Shown here piece after piece: positions 1 to 9,280 of a DNA stretch of 64,000 nt. Source of the DNA: Nitrospira sp. (GTDB taxonomy: Bacteria; Nitrospirota; Thermodesulfovibrionia; Thermodesulfovibrionales; Dissulfurispiraceae); contig NSJL01000019.1 of NCBI GenBank assembly GCA_002634385.1, forward strand, positions 1 through 64,000, given 5' to 3'. A program made the position numbers and the translations under genes. A model generated the notes under the pieces. The model did not search any database, was not told where the DNA came from, and was given only the letters and a program-made list of their open reading frames with translations. Positions within the stretch are counted from its first letter, which is position 1. The number at the start of each line of letters is the position of its first letter.

Positions 1-660
1 CTCCGTTTCACGAAGAGAGGAGACGAACAAGAGCTAAGGTCCGCTCAGAACTCCCCTCCTCCCCTCTCTGAGAGAGGGAGCACTCACCCCCTGTCCCCTG
101 GTTTATTCTTGTCAAGGACTCCCCTCTCCTTCTTCATCATGCATGCCCATCAAACATGCATTCCTTTCGGGGGAGAGAGAAAGAGGGGGTCCCTCTCCCC
201 TCTCTTTTCTTCTGCCGTCATCCCGGCGGATCTTCTGAGCCGGGATCCAGTCCTTTTCCGAAAGACTCCGGTTCAGAGACTCTGGACCCCGGCTTTCTCC
301 GGGGTGACGGCTTTGAGGGATTCCGGCTTCCGCCAGGGTGACGGCGTAGAGGGGCTCCGGCTGTCTCCCTGAGTGACGGATTCTGAAAGGGAGTGTGACG
401 AGGGCAGGGGGTATCCTCTTCTCTGTAGCGAGTGTCTGGAAGAGCAGAGGGGGCAGGACACCCTCCCCTTTCTCCCCTCCCCTCGAGGGAGGGGAATGAG
501 GAGATCCCCTGAGAACAGGGAGGAATTCACTCGCAAAGAAAGAGGGTACCCCCTTGCCCCTCACCCAATGATCCCTATTCTGAAAGTTCCGGGGTGGCCG
601 TCTCATTTCGCTGAGAGACGCAACGAAATGCTCCCGATATCGCTCTTCCCCCCTGCTGCC
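1..660. repeat. Long intergenic repeat, copy 1 (cut by left edge)
   Basis: No gene is supported here. Several blocks recur in the same order and orientation at 46005-46530: bases 1-77, 217-270, about 294-385 and 424-585. The middle block holds degenerate tandem units of about 34 bp, each with a GGTGACGG core. The end (598-665) is the reverse complement of a different repeat seen at 13510-13580 and 51083-51150. The open frames are biased in composition and lack ribosome binding sites. Confidence 0.8.
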
Positions 661-737
661 TCCCCCTTGTCTGAATCTGAGAGCTTCCTCTTACCCTTAC
701 TTTCAATTGCACCCCGGAGCGCCCTGCCTCCCCCTTC

Positions 738-746
738 TGGTATAAT
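738..746 (+). promoter_or_regulatory. Extended -10 promoter TGGTATAAT
   Basis: TGGTATAAT fits the TGnTATAAT extended -10 consensus. No convincing -35 box precedes it. Transcription would start near 753, directly before the hairpin at 766-783 and the first gene at 825. It lies at the edge of repeat DNA, so function is uncertain. Confidence 0.45.
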
Positions 747-765
747 ACCTGCGTACAGAAGAGCT

Positions 766-789
766 GCCGCGCTCCTGCGCGGCTTTTTT
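766..789 (+). terminator. Rho-independent terminator or attenuator
   Basis: The stem GCCGCG (766-771) pairs with CGCGGC (778-783) across a 6-nt loop and is followed by six T. It sits between the extended -10 box at 738-746 and the first gene, so it could end a very short transcript or attenuate the operon. Confidence 0.6.
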
Positions 790-824
790 CATGAAATGCA
801 AACCGCCTCATTCAGGAGTTGAAA

Positions 825-2258
825 ATGGGATCACATACACCCGAGATCACTTTGGTGTCACCCTTTGAAGACATCACTGCTTACGGAGTGAGACTTTTGT
901 CCGCTATCCTGCGGCGGGAGGGCTATTCCACGAAGATCGTCTTTATGCCGTATATCCTCCGCGAAGGTGCGGAGGATTCCCTGGACGCCCTTGCCGAGAA
1001 GATACAGCAGATCTCCGCGGGCTCCTCGCTTCTGGGTTTTTCTTTCTTTACCTGTCACTTCCCGTTTGTTGCCAAATTGAGCAGCAAGATGAGAGAGAAG
1101 GTGAAGATTCCCATCGTGTGGGGAGGAAAGCATATCACCCCCCTCCCCCAGGATGCGGTGGGGTATGCGGATATCGTCTGCATCGGCGAGTCCGAGATAT
1201 CCCTGAAGAGTCTCCTCCAGGCCGTCGGACGTGGGGAAGACTACCGTTCCCTTGCGGGGGTATGGAAGGTGGGGGAAGGTGACCCCGCGCAGAAAGCGCT
1301 CCCCCCGGTGGTGGAGGATCTCGATGCGCTCCCGTATCCCGATTACTCCCAGCAGGGCCATTATCTGTGGGACGGCAGCCGGATGCTGACCATGGACGAC
1401 AAGGTCCTGGAGGCACATGTCTGGAAATCCCCGAACGGCAGGATCGTCTATCACACCATGGCATCGAGGGGGTGCCTGTACAGTTGCACCTACTGCTCCA
1501 CTTTCAAGGACCTCTACAAGGGCCAGAAATATCTCAGGATGCGCAGTATCGAAAATGTAGTGGACGAGATCGGCGCGATGGTGGCGCGCTTTCCCTTCGT
1601 CGGCGAGGTGCACCTTTCCGACGACAACTTCTTCGCCATGAAAGACGAACAGCTGGAAGATTTTGCGCGTCTGTACAAGCAGAGGGTGGGCTTGCCCCTG
1701 CGGTGCCTCGGACACCCCCAGGACGTGACACGGAAAAAGCTCGAAGTCATGATCGATGCGGGGATGAACGAATTCCAGATAGGGATCCAGACGGGGTGCA
1801 AGAACACCCAGAAGCTGTACCGGCGCGGACCGTCGGCCGAAAAGGTGCTGGAGACAGTGAAGCTCCTCAACTCCTTCAAAGGCAGGCTGAGGCCCTTCTA
1901 CGATTTCATCATCGACAACCCCTACGAGAGCAAGGAAGATGTCCTGGAGACCCTGCGCATGATCAACCAGTTCCCCCATCCCTACCATCTCAACGTGTTC
2001 TCCCTCATCTTCCTCCCCGGGACGGAGCTGCACCGGAAAGCGATGAAAGACGGGATGATTTTCGACATGACCCGTATCTTCGAATTCAGGAAAGAGAGTT
2101 ACCTGAATATCATCTTCCACATTTACAATCTGGGGCTTCCCCGGTGGTTCACCGGGCTTCTCATCTCGAAGCCCGTGGTGGCGCTGCTGGACAACAGGCT
2201 GGCGGTCTCCGCCTTTTACTCCCTGCGGAAGATGGTGAAGAAGGTTCTGAAGGCCTGA
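825..2258 (+). CDS. B12-binding radical SAM protein
   Basis: The 477-residue protein has an N-terminal cobalamin-binding-like region (about 1-160) and a radical SAM core. The cluster motif CX3CX2C is at C217, C221 and C224, directly after a SRG. Family members use SAM and often cobalamin to methylate or rearrange lipids, hopanoids and glycans; the substrate cannot be read from the sequence. ATG at 825 is preferred over the in-frame TTG at 819, because AGGAG at 814-818 is correctly spaced for it. It begins a co-directional run with a GT9 enzyme and a second radical SAM protein, which suggests envelope modification. Confidence 0.88.
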   Translation: MGSHTPEITLVSPFEDITAYGVRLLSAILRREGYSTKIVFMPYILREGAEDSLDALAEKIQQISAGSSLLGFSFFTCHFPFVAKLSSKMREKVKIPIVWGGKHITPLPQDAVGYADIVCIGESEISLKSLLQAVGRGEDYRSLAGVWKVGEGDPAQKALPPVVEDLDALPYPDYSQQGHYLWDGSRMLTMDDKVLEAHVWKSPNGRIVYHTMASRGCLYSCTYCSTFKDLYKGQKYLRMRSIENVVDEIGAMVARFPFVGEVHLSDDNFFAMKDEQLEDFARLYKQRVGLPLRCLGHPQDVTRKKLEVMIDAGMNEFQIGIQTGCKNTQKLYRRGPSAEKVLETVKLLNSFKGRLRPFYDFIIDNPYESKEDVLETLRMINQFPHPYHLNVFSLIFLPGTELHRKAMKDGMIFDMTRIFEFRKESYLNIIFHIYNLGLPRWFTGLLISKPVVALLDNRLAVSAFYSLRKMVKKVLKA

Positions 2259-2292
2259 TGCCGATGGCGTGCGGCTGCCGGAGGGAAAAGGG

Positions 2293-3318
2293 ATGGATGC
2301 GATTCTCCTGATTAAAACGCATGCCCTCGGCGATGTCCTGCTCACCACCCCTGCCATCAGGGCGCTCCGCAAGAGATTCCCGGAGGCGAAGATCTGTTAC
2401 CTGACCTCCCGGTGGGCTTCGGGCGCCCTGGCGGGCAACCCGTATCTCGATGATCTCTTCATTGTGGACGATGATGCCCTTTTCGGCGGCAGGTATTACA
2501 AGCTCGTTCCGCTCCTCCTCCGTCTCAGGAAACAGCGCTTCGGGACTATCATCGTCTTCAGCGCGTCGCGGTTCGTTCATTTCCTGGCCTGGTGTATCGG
2601 CGCCCCGGTCCGCGCCGGCTTCGATCCCGGCCCCCTTCTGACCCACGGCGTGGAATCTGCGGTTCTCCAGAGGGACTATGCACCCGCTGCCTACAACACG
2701 CTTCTCCATGCCCTCTCGGTTCCCGATGACGGGACTCTTCCGGATTTCCGCACCAGGGAGCCGGTCTGTTCGCCGGAGCTCCGGAGGTTTCTGGAGAGAT
2801 ATCGGGGCAGGATGATCGGCCTTTTCTGCGGGGGGGGCAGGAACCCGCGGGACACCGTTTCCGCAAAGCAGTGGGGGAAGGAGAATTTTATCGCTCTTGC
2901 GGAAAGGCTCCGGGAGCAGGGATACGGCTTTCTGCTCTTCGGCTCCCGGCACGATGCCGCGCTCAACAGGGAGATAGCGGAGAGGCTGGGGGACAGCGCC
3001 TTCGACGGCAGCGGGCAGCACGAATTCGCGGAAACGGGGCATCTGATGAAGCAGTGCAGGCTCTTCGTCACCAACGATTCCGCCCCCTTTCACCTGGCGT
3101 ATGCGGTGGGCGTCCCCACCGTCTGCATCTTCGGTCCGAGCAGCGCGGCGCTCCTGGCCCCGGAGCTTCCTTTCTGCTCCGCCGTGCAGAGCGGCGCGGA
3201 GTGCAGCCCGTGTTACGGAAACGCCCTGTTCCACGGCTGCAGCAGGCCTGTCTGCATGGAGACAATCACCGTGGATATGGTATATAATGAATGCTTCACG
3301 CTCCTTGCGGCTGCATGA
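2293..3318 (+). CDS. Glycosyltransferase family 9 (heptosyltransferase-like)
   Basis: The 341-residue protein opens with the GT9 signature KTHALGDVLLTTPAIRALR. The C-terminal half has the nucleotide-sugar pocket motifs VTNDSAPFHLAYAVGVP and IFGPS. GT9 enzymes transfer heptose or related sugars from ADP-sugars to LPS core at the inner membrane face. Start ATG 2293 has GGAGGG seven bases upstream; an in-frame ATG at 2269 is less well placed. The Cys-rich end (C-P-C, C-S-R-P-V-C) is common in GT9. Its position between two radical SAM genes supports a role in envelope glycan synthesis. Acceptor unknown. Confidence 0.88.
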   Translation: MDAILLIKTHALGDVLLTTPAIRALRKRFPEAKICYLTSRWASGALAGNPYLDDLFIVDDDALFGGRYYKLVPLLLRLRKQRFGTIIVFSASRFVHFLAWCIGAPVRAGFDPGPLLTHGVESAVLQRDYAPAAYNTLLHALSVPDDGTLPDFRTREPVCSPELRRFLERYRGRMIGLFCGGGRNPRDTVSAKQWGKENFIALAERLREQGYGFLLFGSRHDAALNREIAERLGDSAFDGSGQHEFAETGHLMKQCRLFVTNDSAPFHLAYAVGVPTVCIFGPSSAALLAPELPFCSAVQSGAECSPCYGNALFHGCSRPVCMETITVDMVYNECFTLLAAA

Positions 3319-3423
3319 CGGAAGCGGTGCGGGAAACGCACGGAGACAGGCATTCCCTTTTCCGGTGTGCGTGGAAACAGGGAGAAGACAGAATGCACGA
3401 TATACAATCAGGAAAGAAGATAC

Positions 3424-4890
3424 ATGAAAATAGCTTTTCTTAATCCGCCGTTTCTGAAGAACTTTTCCCGTCCCCAGAGGAGCCCGGCAGTGACCAAAAG
3501 CGGGACGCTTTATTATCCCCTGTGGCTCTCCTCTGCAGCGGCCCTTGCGGAAAAGGAGGGGCACGCCATCGATCTTATCGACGCTCCTGCGGACGGGTTC
3601 GATCTCGGATATGTCCTGCAGAGGCTCCGGGAGTTCGGGCCCGGGCTGATCGTGGTGGACACCAGCACACCGAGTATCTATAACGATGTGGAGGTCTGCG
3701 GGAAGATCAAGGAGGTTCTGCCCGGGAGCTTTCTCCTCCTCGTGGGGACCCATGTGTCCGCCCTGCCGAAGGAGTCCCTCATGATCGGCGACGCCGTGGA
3801 CGCTGTCGCTTCGGGGGAATACGACTATACTGTCCTGGAGGTTGCGGAGGCCGTCGAAAAGGGGAGAGAGCTGCGGGATGTCAGAGGTATCTGTTACCGG
3901 GCTCCCGAAGGTGCGGTCTGCACGGAGCGCCGGCCCCTCATCGAGGACCTGGATGCGATCCCCTTCGTCAGCAGTATGTACAAGAGGTTCCTGCATATCG
4001 GGAACTACTTCAACCCCAACGCCCTCTTCCCCATGGTGACCATCACCACCAGCAGGGGATGCCCCTACCAGTGCATCTTCTGTGTCTATCCCCAGACCAT
4101 GATGGGGCACCGGATGCGGCTGAGGAGTGTGCAGAACGTGGTGGACGAAATCCAGTATGTCGTGGAATCCTTTCCCGGGGTGCAGTCCATCTTCTTCGAG
4201 GACGATACCTTTACCGCCCTGAAGCACCGCTGCATCGAGATCTCCAACGAGATCCTGAAGAGGGGCATCAGGATCGCGTGGACCGCCAATGCGCGGGCCG
4301 ACCTCGATTATGAAACCATGCGGGTCATGAGGGCTGCGGGGTGCCGCTGCATGTGCGTCGGCTTCGAGAGCGGGAGCCAGACCCTGCTCGATACCATCAA
4401 AAAGAAGATGGACACTGAAAAAATGATGCGCTTCATGGAGGACGCCCGGAGGGCCGGCATCCTCGTCCACGGCTGTTTCATGGTAGGACACCCCGGGGAG
4501 ACGCAGGAGACCATGCAGCAGACCCTCAACCTCGCAAAGAGGCTCAACCCCGATACGGCGCAGTTCTATCCCATCATGATCTATCCGGGCACCGAGGCCT
4601 ACGCCTGGTACAAGGAGAGGGGGCTGATCTCCACCGGAGACTTCTCGAAGTGGCTCACCCCCAGCGGACTACATAACACGGTGATCAGGACAGAGAAGCT
4701 CTCCGCCGCGGACCTGGTGCGCTTCTGCGACCATGCGCGGCGGGAATTCTATCTGAGACCGCAGTATCTGTTCTACAAGGCGAAACAGACGCTGCTGAAC
4801 CCCCGGGAAATGAGGAGAAATCTCAAATCCGCACGCACTTTCCTGAAATACCTGGTGCGGGGTACCGATGTATCGAAGAGCCTTCCGTAG
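3424..4890 (+). CDS. B12-binding radical SAM protein (second copy)
   Basis: The 488-residue protein has a cobalamin-binding-like N-terminal half. A radical SAM core follows with CX3CX2C at C213, C217 and C220 in TSRGCPYQCIFC. Downstream, GFESGSQ and GCFMVGHPGE are typical of Elp3/MiaB-like SAM barrels. The start was chosen at the ATG after AGGAAAGAAGA; the 19 residues upstream in frame look non-native. It is only distantly similar to the protein at 825, so the two probably perform different steps. Likely substrates are lipids or glycans (inference from the GT9 and GT2 neighbours). Confidence 0.87.
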   Translation: MKIAFLNPPFLKNFSRPQRSPAVTKSGTLYYPLWLSSAAALAEKEGHAIDLIDAPADGFDLGYVLQRLREFGPGLIVVDTSTPSIYNDVEVCGKIKEVLPGSFLLLVGTHVSALPKESLMIGDAVDAVASGEYDYTVLEVAEAVEKGRELRDVRGICYRAPEGAVCTERRPLIEDLDAIPFVSSMYKRFLHIGNYFNPNALFPMVTITTSRGCPYQCIFCVYPQTMMGHRMRLRSVQNVVDEIQYVVESFPGVQSIFFEDDTFTALKHRCIEISNEILKRGIRIAWTANARADLDYETMRVMRAAGCRCMCVGFESGSQTLLDTIKKKMDTEKMMRFMEDARRAGILVHGCFMVGHPGETQETMQQTLNLAKRLNPDTAQFYPIMIYPGTEAYAWYKERGLISTGDFSKWLTPSGLHNTVIRTEKLSAADLVRFCDHARREFYLRPQYLFYKAKQTLLNPREMRRNLKSARTFLKYLVRGTDVSKSLP

Positions 4891-4936
4891 CGGGCCGTAT
4901 GCGGTGAAGACGGGGGAGATGCTGAGGTAGATCCGG

Positions 4937-6043
4937 ATGTGTATACCGCGCCTGACTATTCAGCCTATGCATAATCGCCGTATCCGGGGAGAAGGAAGCC
5001 GCACCGTCAGGTCGTGTCTCCTTCTGTTTTTTTCCCTCTTCTTTCTCGGCAGTGCCGGATGCGGAGGAGGAGGAACGGGCGGAGAAGCCGGCGGGGAATC
5101 GGTCATGCTCAACCGGCCAGTGACCCTGACAGAGGAGTGGGTCACCTCCCGTAATGGGAACAAAGTGTATGTGCGCACGGTCTACCCTTTTCGCTCCTCT
5201 ACCGAATCAAAATTCCCGGCCGTTGTCATCGTCCCCGGGGGGCTGTCCGGCAGCACCCCGTTCCTCGATAACGGGTTGTCCGATCTCGCCGAACGCGGGT
5301 ACGTCATCGTCACCTTCAACCCCCAGGGGAGGGGGAGCGGCGAAGAGGGCGACCTGCTGAGTGAGGGGGAAGAGGATTACAACGGATATGTGCATCAGGA
5401 TGACCTCGAGAGCGTGATAGAGGACGCGATGCAGGACCCCAATATCGATGCCGGCCGTATCGGTATCGTGAGCTATTCCTTTGGTATTACCATGGCTGCC
5501 GGCTGCCTGGCACGATACCCCGAGTTGAAGATCAAGTTCCTGATCGATTACGAGGGGACCTCCCTCAGCGATACCACTATGGGAGATCCCTGGCTCCTTG
5601 ACGGTATCGATGCGAATGACAAGACGAGGCCTCTTTACGAGCTGTTCGGCCACCTGAGCATCGAGATGGACCCCTCGCCCTCCAACATCCAGTGGTGGTC
5701 GGAGAGGCAGGCCCTGGCCTATATCGGCCATGTGGAAACGGCGTATCTGAGAATACAGTCCCAATGGGACCACATGCAGCCCCCCAGCATGGACTACCCT
5801 TCCGGGTTTGACCAGCCGCCCCTCTGGTACCGCAACAAGCATGCCATCGATATGGTAAATGCCGCAACGAACGGGAAAGCGACCTGGACCCGGGTAAACG
5901 AGGCGTGGATCGGGAACAAGGAGAACGTCGTCTACAGCTACGAAAATCCTCCCTCTTACTATGTTGATTCGCTGGACGTGGAATCGGAGGTGTTCAAGGA
6001 CGTGCTCAGGAATCTCATCGAGGAGATGTTCGTCCTGCCATGA
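4937..6043 (+). CDS. Lipoprotein alpha/beta-hydrolase
   Basis: The protein has 368 residues with a basic N-terminus, a hydrophobic stretch and the lipobox LGSAGC (Cys 42), so it is a predicted lipoprotein. A Gly-rich linker leads into an alpha/beta-hydrolase fold of the X-Pro dipeptidyl peptidase/acetyl xylan esterase type. VIVPGG suggests the oxyanion region, and the nucleophile elbow is VSYSFG, with Ser181 as likely nucleophile; Ser replaces the first Gly of GxSxG. Start is uncertain (ATG 4937 or 4967). Its stop overlaps the next gene by 4 bp (ATGA), which implies translational coupling to the GT2 gene. Confidence 0.75.
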   Translation: MCIPRLTIQPMHNRRIRGEGSRTVRSCLLLFFSLFFLGSAGCGGGGTGGEAGGESVMLNRPVTLTEEWVTSRNGNKVYVRTVYPFRSSTESKFPAVVIVPGGLSGSTPFLDNGLSDLAERGYVIVTFNPQGRGSGEEGDLLSEGEEDYNGYVHQDDLESVIEDAMQDPNIDAGRIGIVSYSFGITMAAGCLARYPELKIKFLIDYEGTSLSDTTMGDPWLLDGIDANDKTRPLYELFGHLSIEMDPSPSNIQWWSERQALAYIGHVETAYLRIQSQWDHMQPPSMDYPSGFDQPPLWYRNKHAIDMVNAATNGKATWTRVNEAWIGNKENVVYSYENPPSYYVDSLDVESEVFKDVLRNLIEEMFVLP

Positions 6044-7020
6044 TACGCTATTCGGTTATTGTTCCGGCGTTCAATGCGGCTGCCACCCTCGACGCCTGCC
6101 TGCAGGCGCTCCTGGCCCAGACGGCGGACAGGGAGGTTTACGAGGTAATCGTTGTCGACGACGGCTCCACCGACCGGACCGGGGAGAGGGCAGGAAAGTA
6201 CCCGGTGCGGGTAGTGCGGCAGGAGAACAGGGGGCCGGCGGCGGCCCGCAACCATGGGGCGCGGGAGGCGAAGGGGGAGATCATCCTCTTCACCGACTCC
6301 GATTGCGTGCCCTCTCCCGATTGGATCCGGGAGATGATAAAGCCCTTTGCCGACCCTGCCGTGGCTGCGGTGAAGGGTGCCTACCGCTCTTCCCAGCGCT
6401 CCCTGGTGGCGCGATTCGCCCAGGTGGAGTTCGAGGAGCGCTTCGAGATGCTGAAAAAGGCCGATTCCGTCGATATGGTGGACACCTATTCCGCCGCCTT
6501 CCGGCGCGAAATCTTCCGGGGAGAGGGCGGATTCGACGAGTCCTTTCCCGTGGCGAACAACGAGGATACGGACCTCTCCTACAAGCTTTCCGCGGCGGGC
6601 CACCGGATGGTGTTCAATCCCGCCGCCATCGTGTCCCATCTGCGCCACCCTGATTCAGTCCGGCGGTATACAAAGCAGAAATTCGGACGCGGGTACTGGA
6701 GGATGGTAGTCTACGAGAAGTTCCCGGAGAAGATGGTGAAGGACACCTATACCCCCCAGAGCCTCAAATTCCAGATACTCTTCCTGTTTGCGGTGCTTTT
6801 TTTTGCCGGCCTCTCCCCGCTGGTCCGTCCGAGTGCCTGGCCCGCCGCCTTTTTCTTCCTTGCCTATCTTGGTGCAACATTCCCCTTCACGCTCTTTGCC
6901 CTCCGCAGGGACGCTGCAGTGGGCGTGCTTTCCCCCCTCTTCCTCGCCATGAGGGCCCTTGCCATCGGAAGCGGGGTCCTGTATTTCCTCGGGAAGAAGT
7001 ATCTGCGCCGCTCCTTTTGA
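6040..7020 (+). CDS. Glycosyltransferase family 2, membrane-anchored
   Basis: The 326-residue protein begins SVIVPAFNAAATL and has VIVVDDGSTDRT and TDSDCVPS, the GT-A nucleotide-binding and DXD-type motifs. NNEDTDLSYKLSAAG is the acceptor/base motif. The last ~90 residues form two or three hydrophobic segments, anchoring it in the inner membrane. It probably adds sugar to a lipid-linked glycan. It overlaps the hydrolase stop by 4 bp and ends the island. Confidence 0.88.
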   Translation: MIRYSVIVPAFNAAATLDACLQALLAQTADREVYEVIVVDDGSTDRTGERAGKYPVRVVRQENRGPAAARNHGAREAKGEIILFTDSDCVPSPDWIREMIKPFADPAVAAVKGAYRSSQRSLVARFAQVEFEERFEMLKKADSVDMVDTYSAAFRREIFRGEGGFDESFPVANNEDTDLSYKLSAAGHRMVFNPAAIVSHLRHPDSVRRYTKQKFGRGYWRMVVYEKFPEKMVKDTYTPQSLKFQILFLFAVLFFAGLSPLVRPSAWPAAFFFLAYLGATFPFTLFALRRDAAVGVLSPLFLAMRALAIGSGVLYFLGKKYLRRSF

Positions 7021-7096
7021 CTCCCTGCAGAAAAGGGTCCTCCGTCCGTATCCCTCTCATCGCCTGGTGATCCTGACAAGGAGCATTCTTTTTGCC

Positions 7097-7125
7097 TTGA
7101 CAAAAAAACGAATACCCCTTATATT
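7097..7125 (+). promoter_or_regulatory. Sigma-70 promoter of the Fur/PerR-like gene
   Basis: TTGACA (7097-7102), a 17-bp spacer and TATATT (7120-7125) give a near-consensus promoter 22 bp before the ATG at 7147. Confidence 0.75.
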
Positions 7126-7129
7126 TAAT

Positions 7130-7144
7130 CAGGAACCATTCCGA
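7130..7144. promoter_or_regulatory. Candidate operator of the Fur/PerR-like regulator
   Basis: CAGGAACCATTCCGA covers the expected transcription start. It matches 12 of 15 positions, in reverse orientation, of the perfect palindrome CAGGAATGATTCCTG upstream of the catalase gene. This suggests autoregulation. The sequence is not the classical Fur or PerR box. Confidence 0.45.
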
Positions 7145-7146
7145 AC

Positions 7147-7596
7147 ATGAAACGCTTTCCGGAACCACAAGATATTGAGCGGCAAATGATAGCAAGTCTC
7201 CGGGAGAAGGGATACAAGCTGACACGACAGAGGCTTGAGATCATCAGGCTTCTGTCACGTGACAGATCCCATCCGGGGGCCATGGAGATTCTGAAACAGG
7301 CCAGGCGGGGATCACCGCGGATAAGCATGTCAACGGTCTATTACACACTCGACATGCTGAAGAGGGAGGGGCTCATCCGGGAACTCGAATTTTACGACAG
7401 GGACAACCGATATGACATCAACGCTTCACCCCATCTCAATCTCGTCTGCACAAAGTGCGGGAAAATAGAGGACTTTGAGGGTGAGGTGCCTGCATTCTCC
7501 GAAGTGGTGGAGAAAAGAACCGGTTTTAAAGCGATGAATCTGCGTTTCGAATATTATGGCCTTTGCAAGGAGTGTGTCGGCATAAAGGGCTCTTAA
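7147..7596 (+). CDS. Fur family transcriptional regulator (PerR-like)
   Basis: The 149-residue protein has an N-terminal winged helix ([30 protein letters not shown]). The C-terminal metal-binding dimerisation domain carries two structural-zinc pairs, CTKC and CKEC. It precedes a catalase gene, the classic arrangement of PerR, the peroxide-sensing repressor that acts by metal-catalysed histidine oxidation. Fur itself is possible but less likely. Near-consensus promoter at 7097-7125, with a candidate operator over the start site. Confidence 0.87.
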   Translation: MKRFPEPQDIERQMIASLREKGYKLTRQRLEIIRLLSRDRSHPGAMEILKQARRGSPRISMSTVYYTLDMLKREGLIRELEFYDRDNRYDINASPHLNLVCTKCGKIEDFEGEVPAFSEVVEKRTGFKAMNLRFEYYGLCKECVGIKGS

Positions 7597-7615
7597 ATTT
7601 TTTTTGTTTGTTATT

Positions 7616-7630
7616 CAGGAATGATTCCTG
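7616..7630. promoter_or_regulatory. Perfect 15-bp palindrome upstream of catalase
   Basis: CAGGAATGATTCCTG is a perfect 7-1-7 palindrome about 90 bp upstream of the catalase ATG and just after the regulator's stop. A variant lies in the regulator's own promoter. It is the best candidate operator for peroxide control of the catalase. A second hairpin, ACCCTGC/GCAGGGT, follows at 7647-7663. Confidence 0.5.
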
Positions 7631-7718
7631 TTTGTGGGAAGTACGGACCCTGCTTTGCAGGGTTCCCCCTCACTTCTCAGATGTTTTCAGGGTAAACGAC
7701 AAAATTAAGGAGAGTACT

Positions 7719-9185
7719 ATGCAGGAAAAGAAGAGACTTACCAACAGAAACGGGGCCCCGGTCGCCGACAACCAGAACAGCATGACTGCCGGGAAGCGCG
7801 GCCCAATGCTGCTCCAGGATGTCTGGTTTCTCGAGAAGCTTGCCCATTTTGACCGGGAAGTGATACCGGAGCGCCGCATGCATGCCAAAGGCTCCGGAGC
7901 CTACGGCACCTTCACTGTCACCCACGACATCACCCGCTATACCCGGGCCAAGATCTTCTCCCAGGTAGGGAAGAAGACCGATCTCTTTCTCCGCTTTTCT
8001 ACGGTGGCCGGCGAACGGGGTGCCGCCGACGCGGAGCGTGACATCAGGGGCTTTGCCGTAAAATTCTACACGGAGGAAGGCAATTGGGACTTGGTCGGCA
8101 ATAATACGCCGGTCTTTTTCCTGCGTGACCCGCTCAAGTTTCCGGATCTCAACCATGCGGTCAAGCGTGATCCCCGCACCAACATGCGCAGCGCCCTCAA
8201 CAACTGGGACTTCTGGACCTCCCTCCCTGAGGCGTTGCACCAGGTAACCATCGTCATGAGTGATCGGGGCATCCCCGCCACCTACCGCCACATGCACGGT
8301 TTTGGCAGCCACACTTTCAGTTTCATTAACGCCCGGAATGAGCGCTACTGGGTCAAATTTCACTTCAGGACACAGCAGGGTATCAGAAACCTCACCGATG
8401 AAGAGGCAGAGGCGATCATCGGCAAGGACCGGGAAAGCCACCAGCGTGACCTGTACGAGAGCATCGAGAAAAAAGATTTTCCCCGGTGGACTCTGCTTGT
8501 CCAGGTGATGCCGGAAGGGGATGCGGCAAAATACCGTTTCCATCCGTTCGACCTCACCAAGGTCTGGCTCAAGAGGGATTATCCGCTGGTCGAGGTGGGC
8601 GTCCTCGAGCTGAACCGCAACCCTGAAAACTACTTTGCCGAGGTTGAACAGGCAGCCTTCAATCCGGCCAGCATTGTGCCGGGCATTGGTTTTTCCCCCG
8701 ACAAGATGCTGCAAGGACGCCTCTTCTCTTACGGCGATGCACAGCGTTACCGGCTCGGGGTGAATCATCACCAGATCCCGGTCAATGCGCCACGCTGCCC
8801 TTACCACAGCTATCATCGGGACGGAGCCATGCGGGTTGACGGCAATTACGGGAGCATGCCCGGCTATGAGCCGAACAGTTTCGGCGAGTGGCAGCAGCAG
8901 CCGGAGTTTGCTGAACCGCCCCTGTCCCTGGAGGGTGCTGCGGACCACTGGAATTACCGCGAAGAGGACAATGATTACTACACACAGCCGGGCCTGCTGT
9001 TCCGTCTGATGGACCCTGAAAAACAGGCGCTCCTTTTCGCCAACACGGCACGCGCCATCAACAGCGCGCCGAGGGAGATCCAGGTCCGTCATATTAACAA
9101 TTGTCTGGAAGCCGACCCGGCCTACGGCAAGGGGGTGGCCGATGCGCTTGGCATCCCGATGAGCGATATATCCAGGACGGTATAG
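7719..9185 (+). CDS. katA: Haem catalase (small-subunit, clade 3)
   Basis: The 488-residue protein is a monofunctional catalase converting H2O2 to water and oxygen. The catalytic His55 lies in [13 protein letters not shown]. The distal Asn is in NNTPVFF, and the proximal haem Tyr is in [12 protein letters not shown]. Length fits the small-subunit clade without the C-terminal flavodoxin-like domain. There is no signal peptide, so it is cytoplasmic. ATG 7719 has AAGGAG six bases upstream; the frame extends to 7563 but runs through the neighbouring gene. Probably controlled by the adjacent PerR-like regulator. Confidence 0.96.
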   Translation: MQEKKRLTNRNGAPVADNQNSMTAGKRGPMLLQDVWFLEKLAHFDREVIPERRMHAKGSGAYGTFTVTHDITRYTRAKIFSQVGKKTDLFLRFSTVAGERGAADAERDIRGFAVKFYTEEGNWDLVGNNTPVFFLRDPLKFPDLNHAVKRDPRTNMRSALNNWDFWTSLPEALHQVTIVMSDRGIPATYRHMHGFGSHTFSFINARNERYWVKFHFRTQQGIRNLTDEEAEAIIGKDRESHQRDLYESIEKKDFPRWTLLVQVMPEGDAAKYRFHPFDLTKVWLKRDYPLVEVGVLELNRNPENYFAEVEQAAFNPASIVPGIGFSPDKMLQGRLFSYGDAQRYRLGVNHHQIPVNAPRCPYHSYHRDGAMRVDGNYGSMPGYEPNSFGEWQQQPEFAEPPLSLEGAADHWNYREEDNDYYTQPGLLFRLMDPEKQALLFANTARAINSAPREIQVRHINNCLEADPAYGKGVADALGIPMSDISRTV

Positions 9186-9218
9186 GGCGGTGCAAAAAGC
9201 GGGATGCACCGGTATCAT

Positions 9219-9251
9219 CGAGCCCGGGTCGGAGCGCTCGGCCCGGGCTCG
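9219..9251. terminator. Bidirectional hairpin between convergent genes
   Basis: CGAGCCCGGG (9219-9228) pairs perfectly with CCCGGGCTCG (9242-9251) around a 13-nt loop. It lies between the catalase stop and the end of the convergent YnfA gene. There is no T-run, so any terminator role is inferred from position. Confidence 0.55.
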
Positions 9252-9280
9252 CACCGTTCAGTCAGGACGATGATTGAATC

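Noticed and set aside
112..606. Several 60-165-residue frames in the repeats at 1-820 (and again at 45756-46536)
   Set aside because: Low complexity, no RBS, overlapping on both strands, and repeated DNA with no family motifs.
858..2372. 504-residue minus-strand frame, and 11027-12766 plus-strand frame
   Set aside because: Antisense shadows of the radical SAM protein and the molybdopterin oxidoreductase.
2161..4491. 776-residue frame on the minus strand
   Set aside because: It is the shadow of the GT9 and radical SAM genes in GC-rich DNA; it lacks any domain signature.
7677..9254. 525-residue minus-strand frame opposite catalase
   Set aside because: Shadow of the catalase gene; catalase motifs and RBS are on the plus strand.
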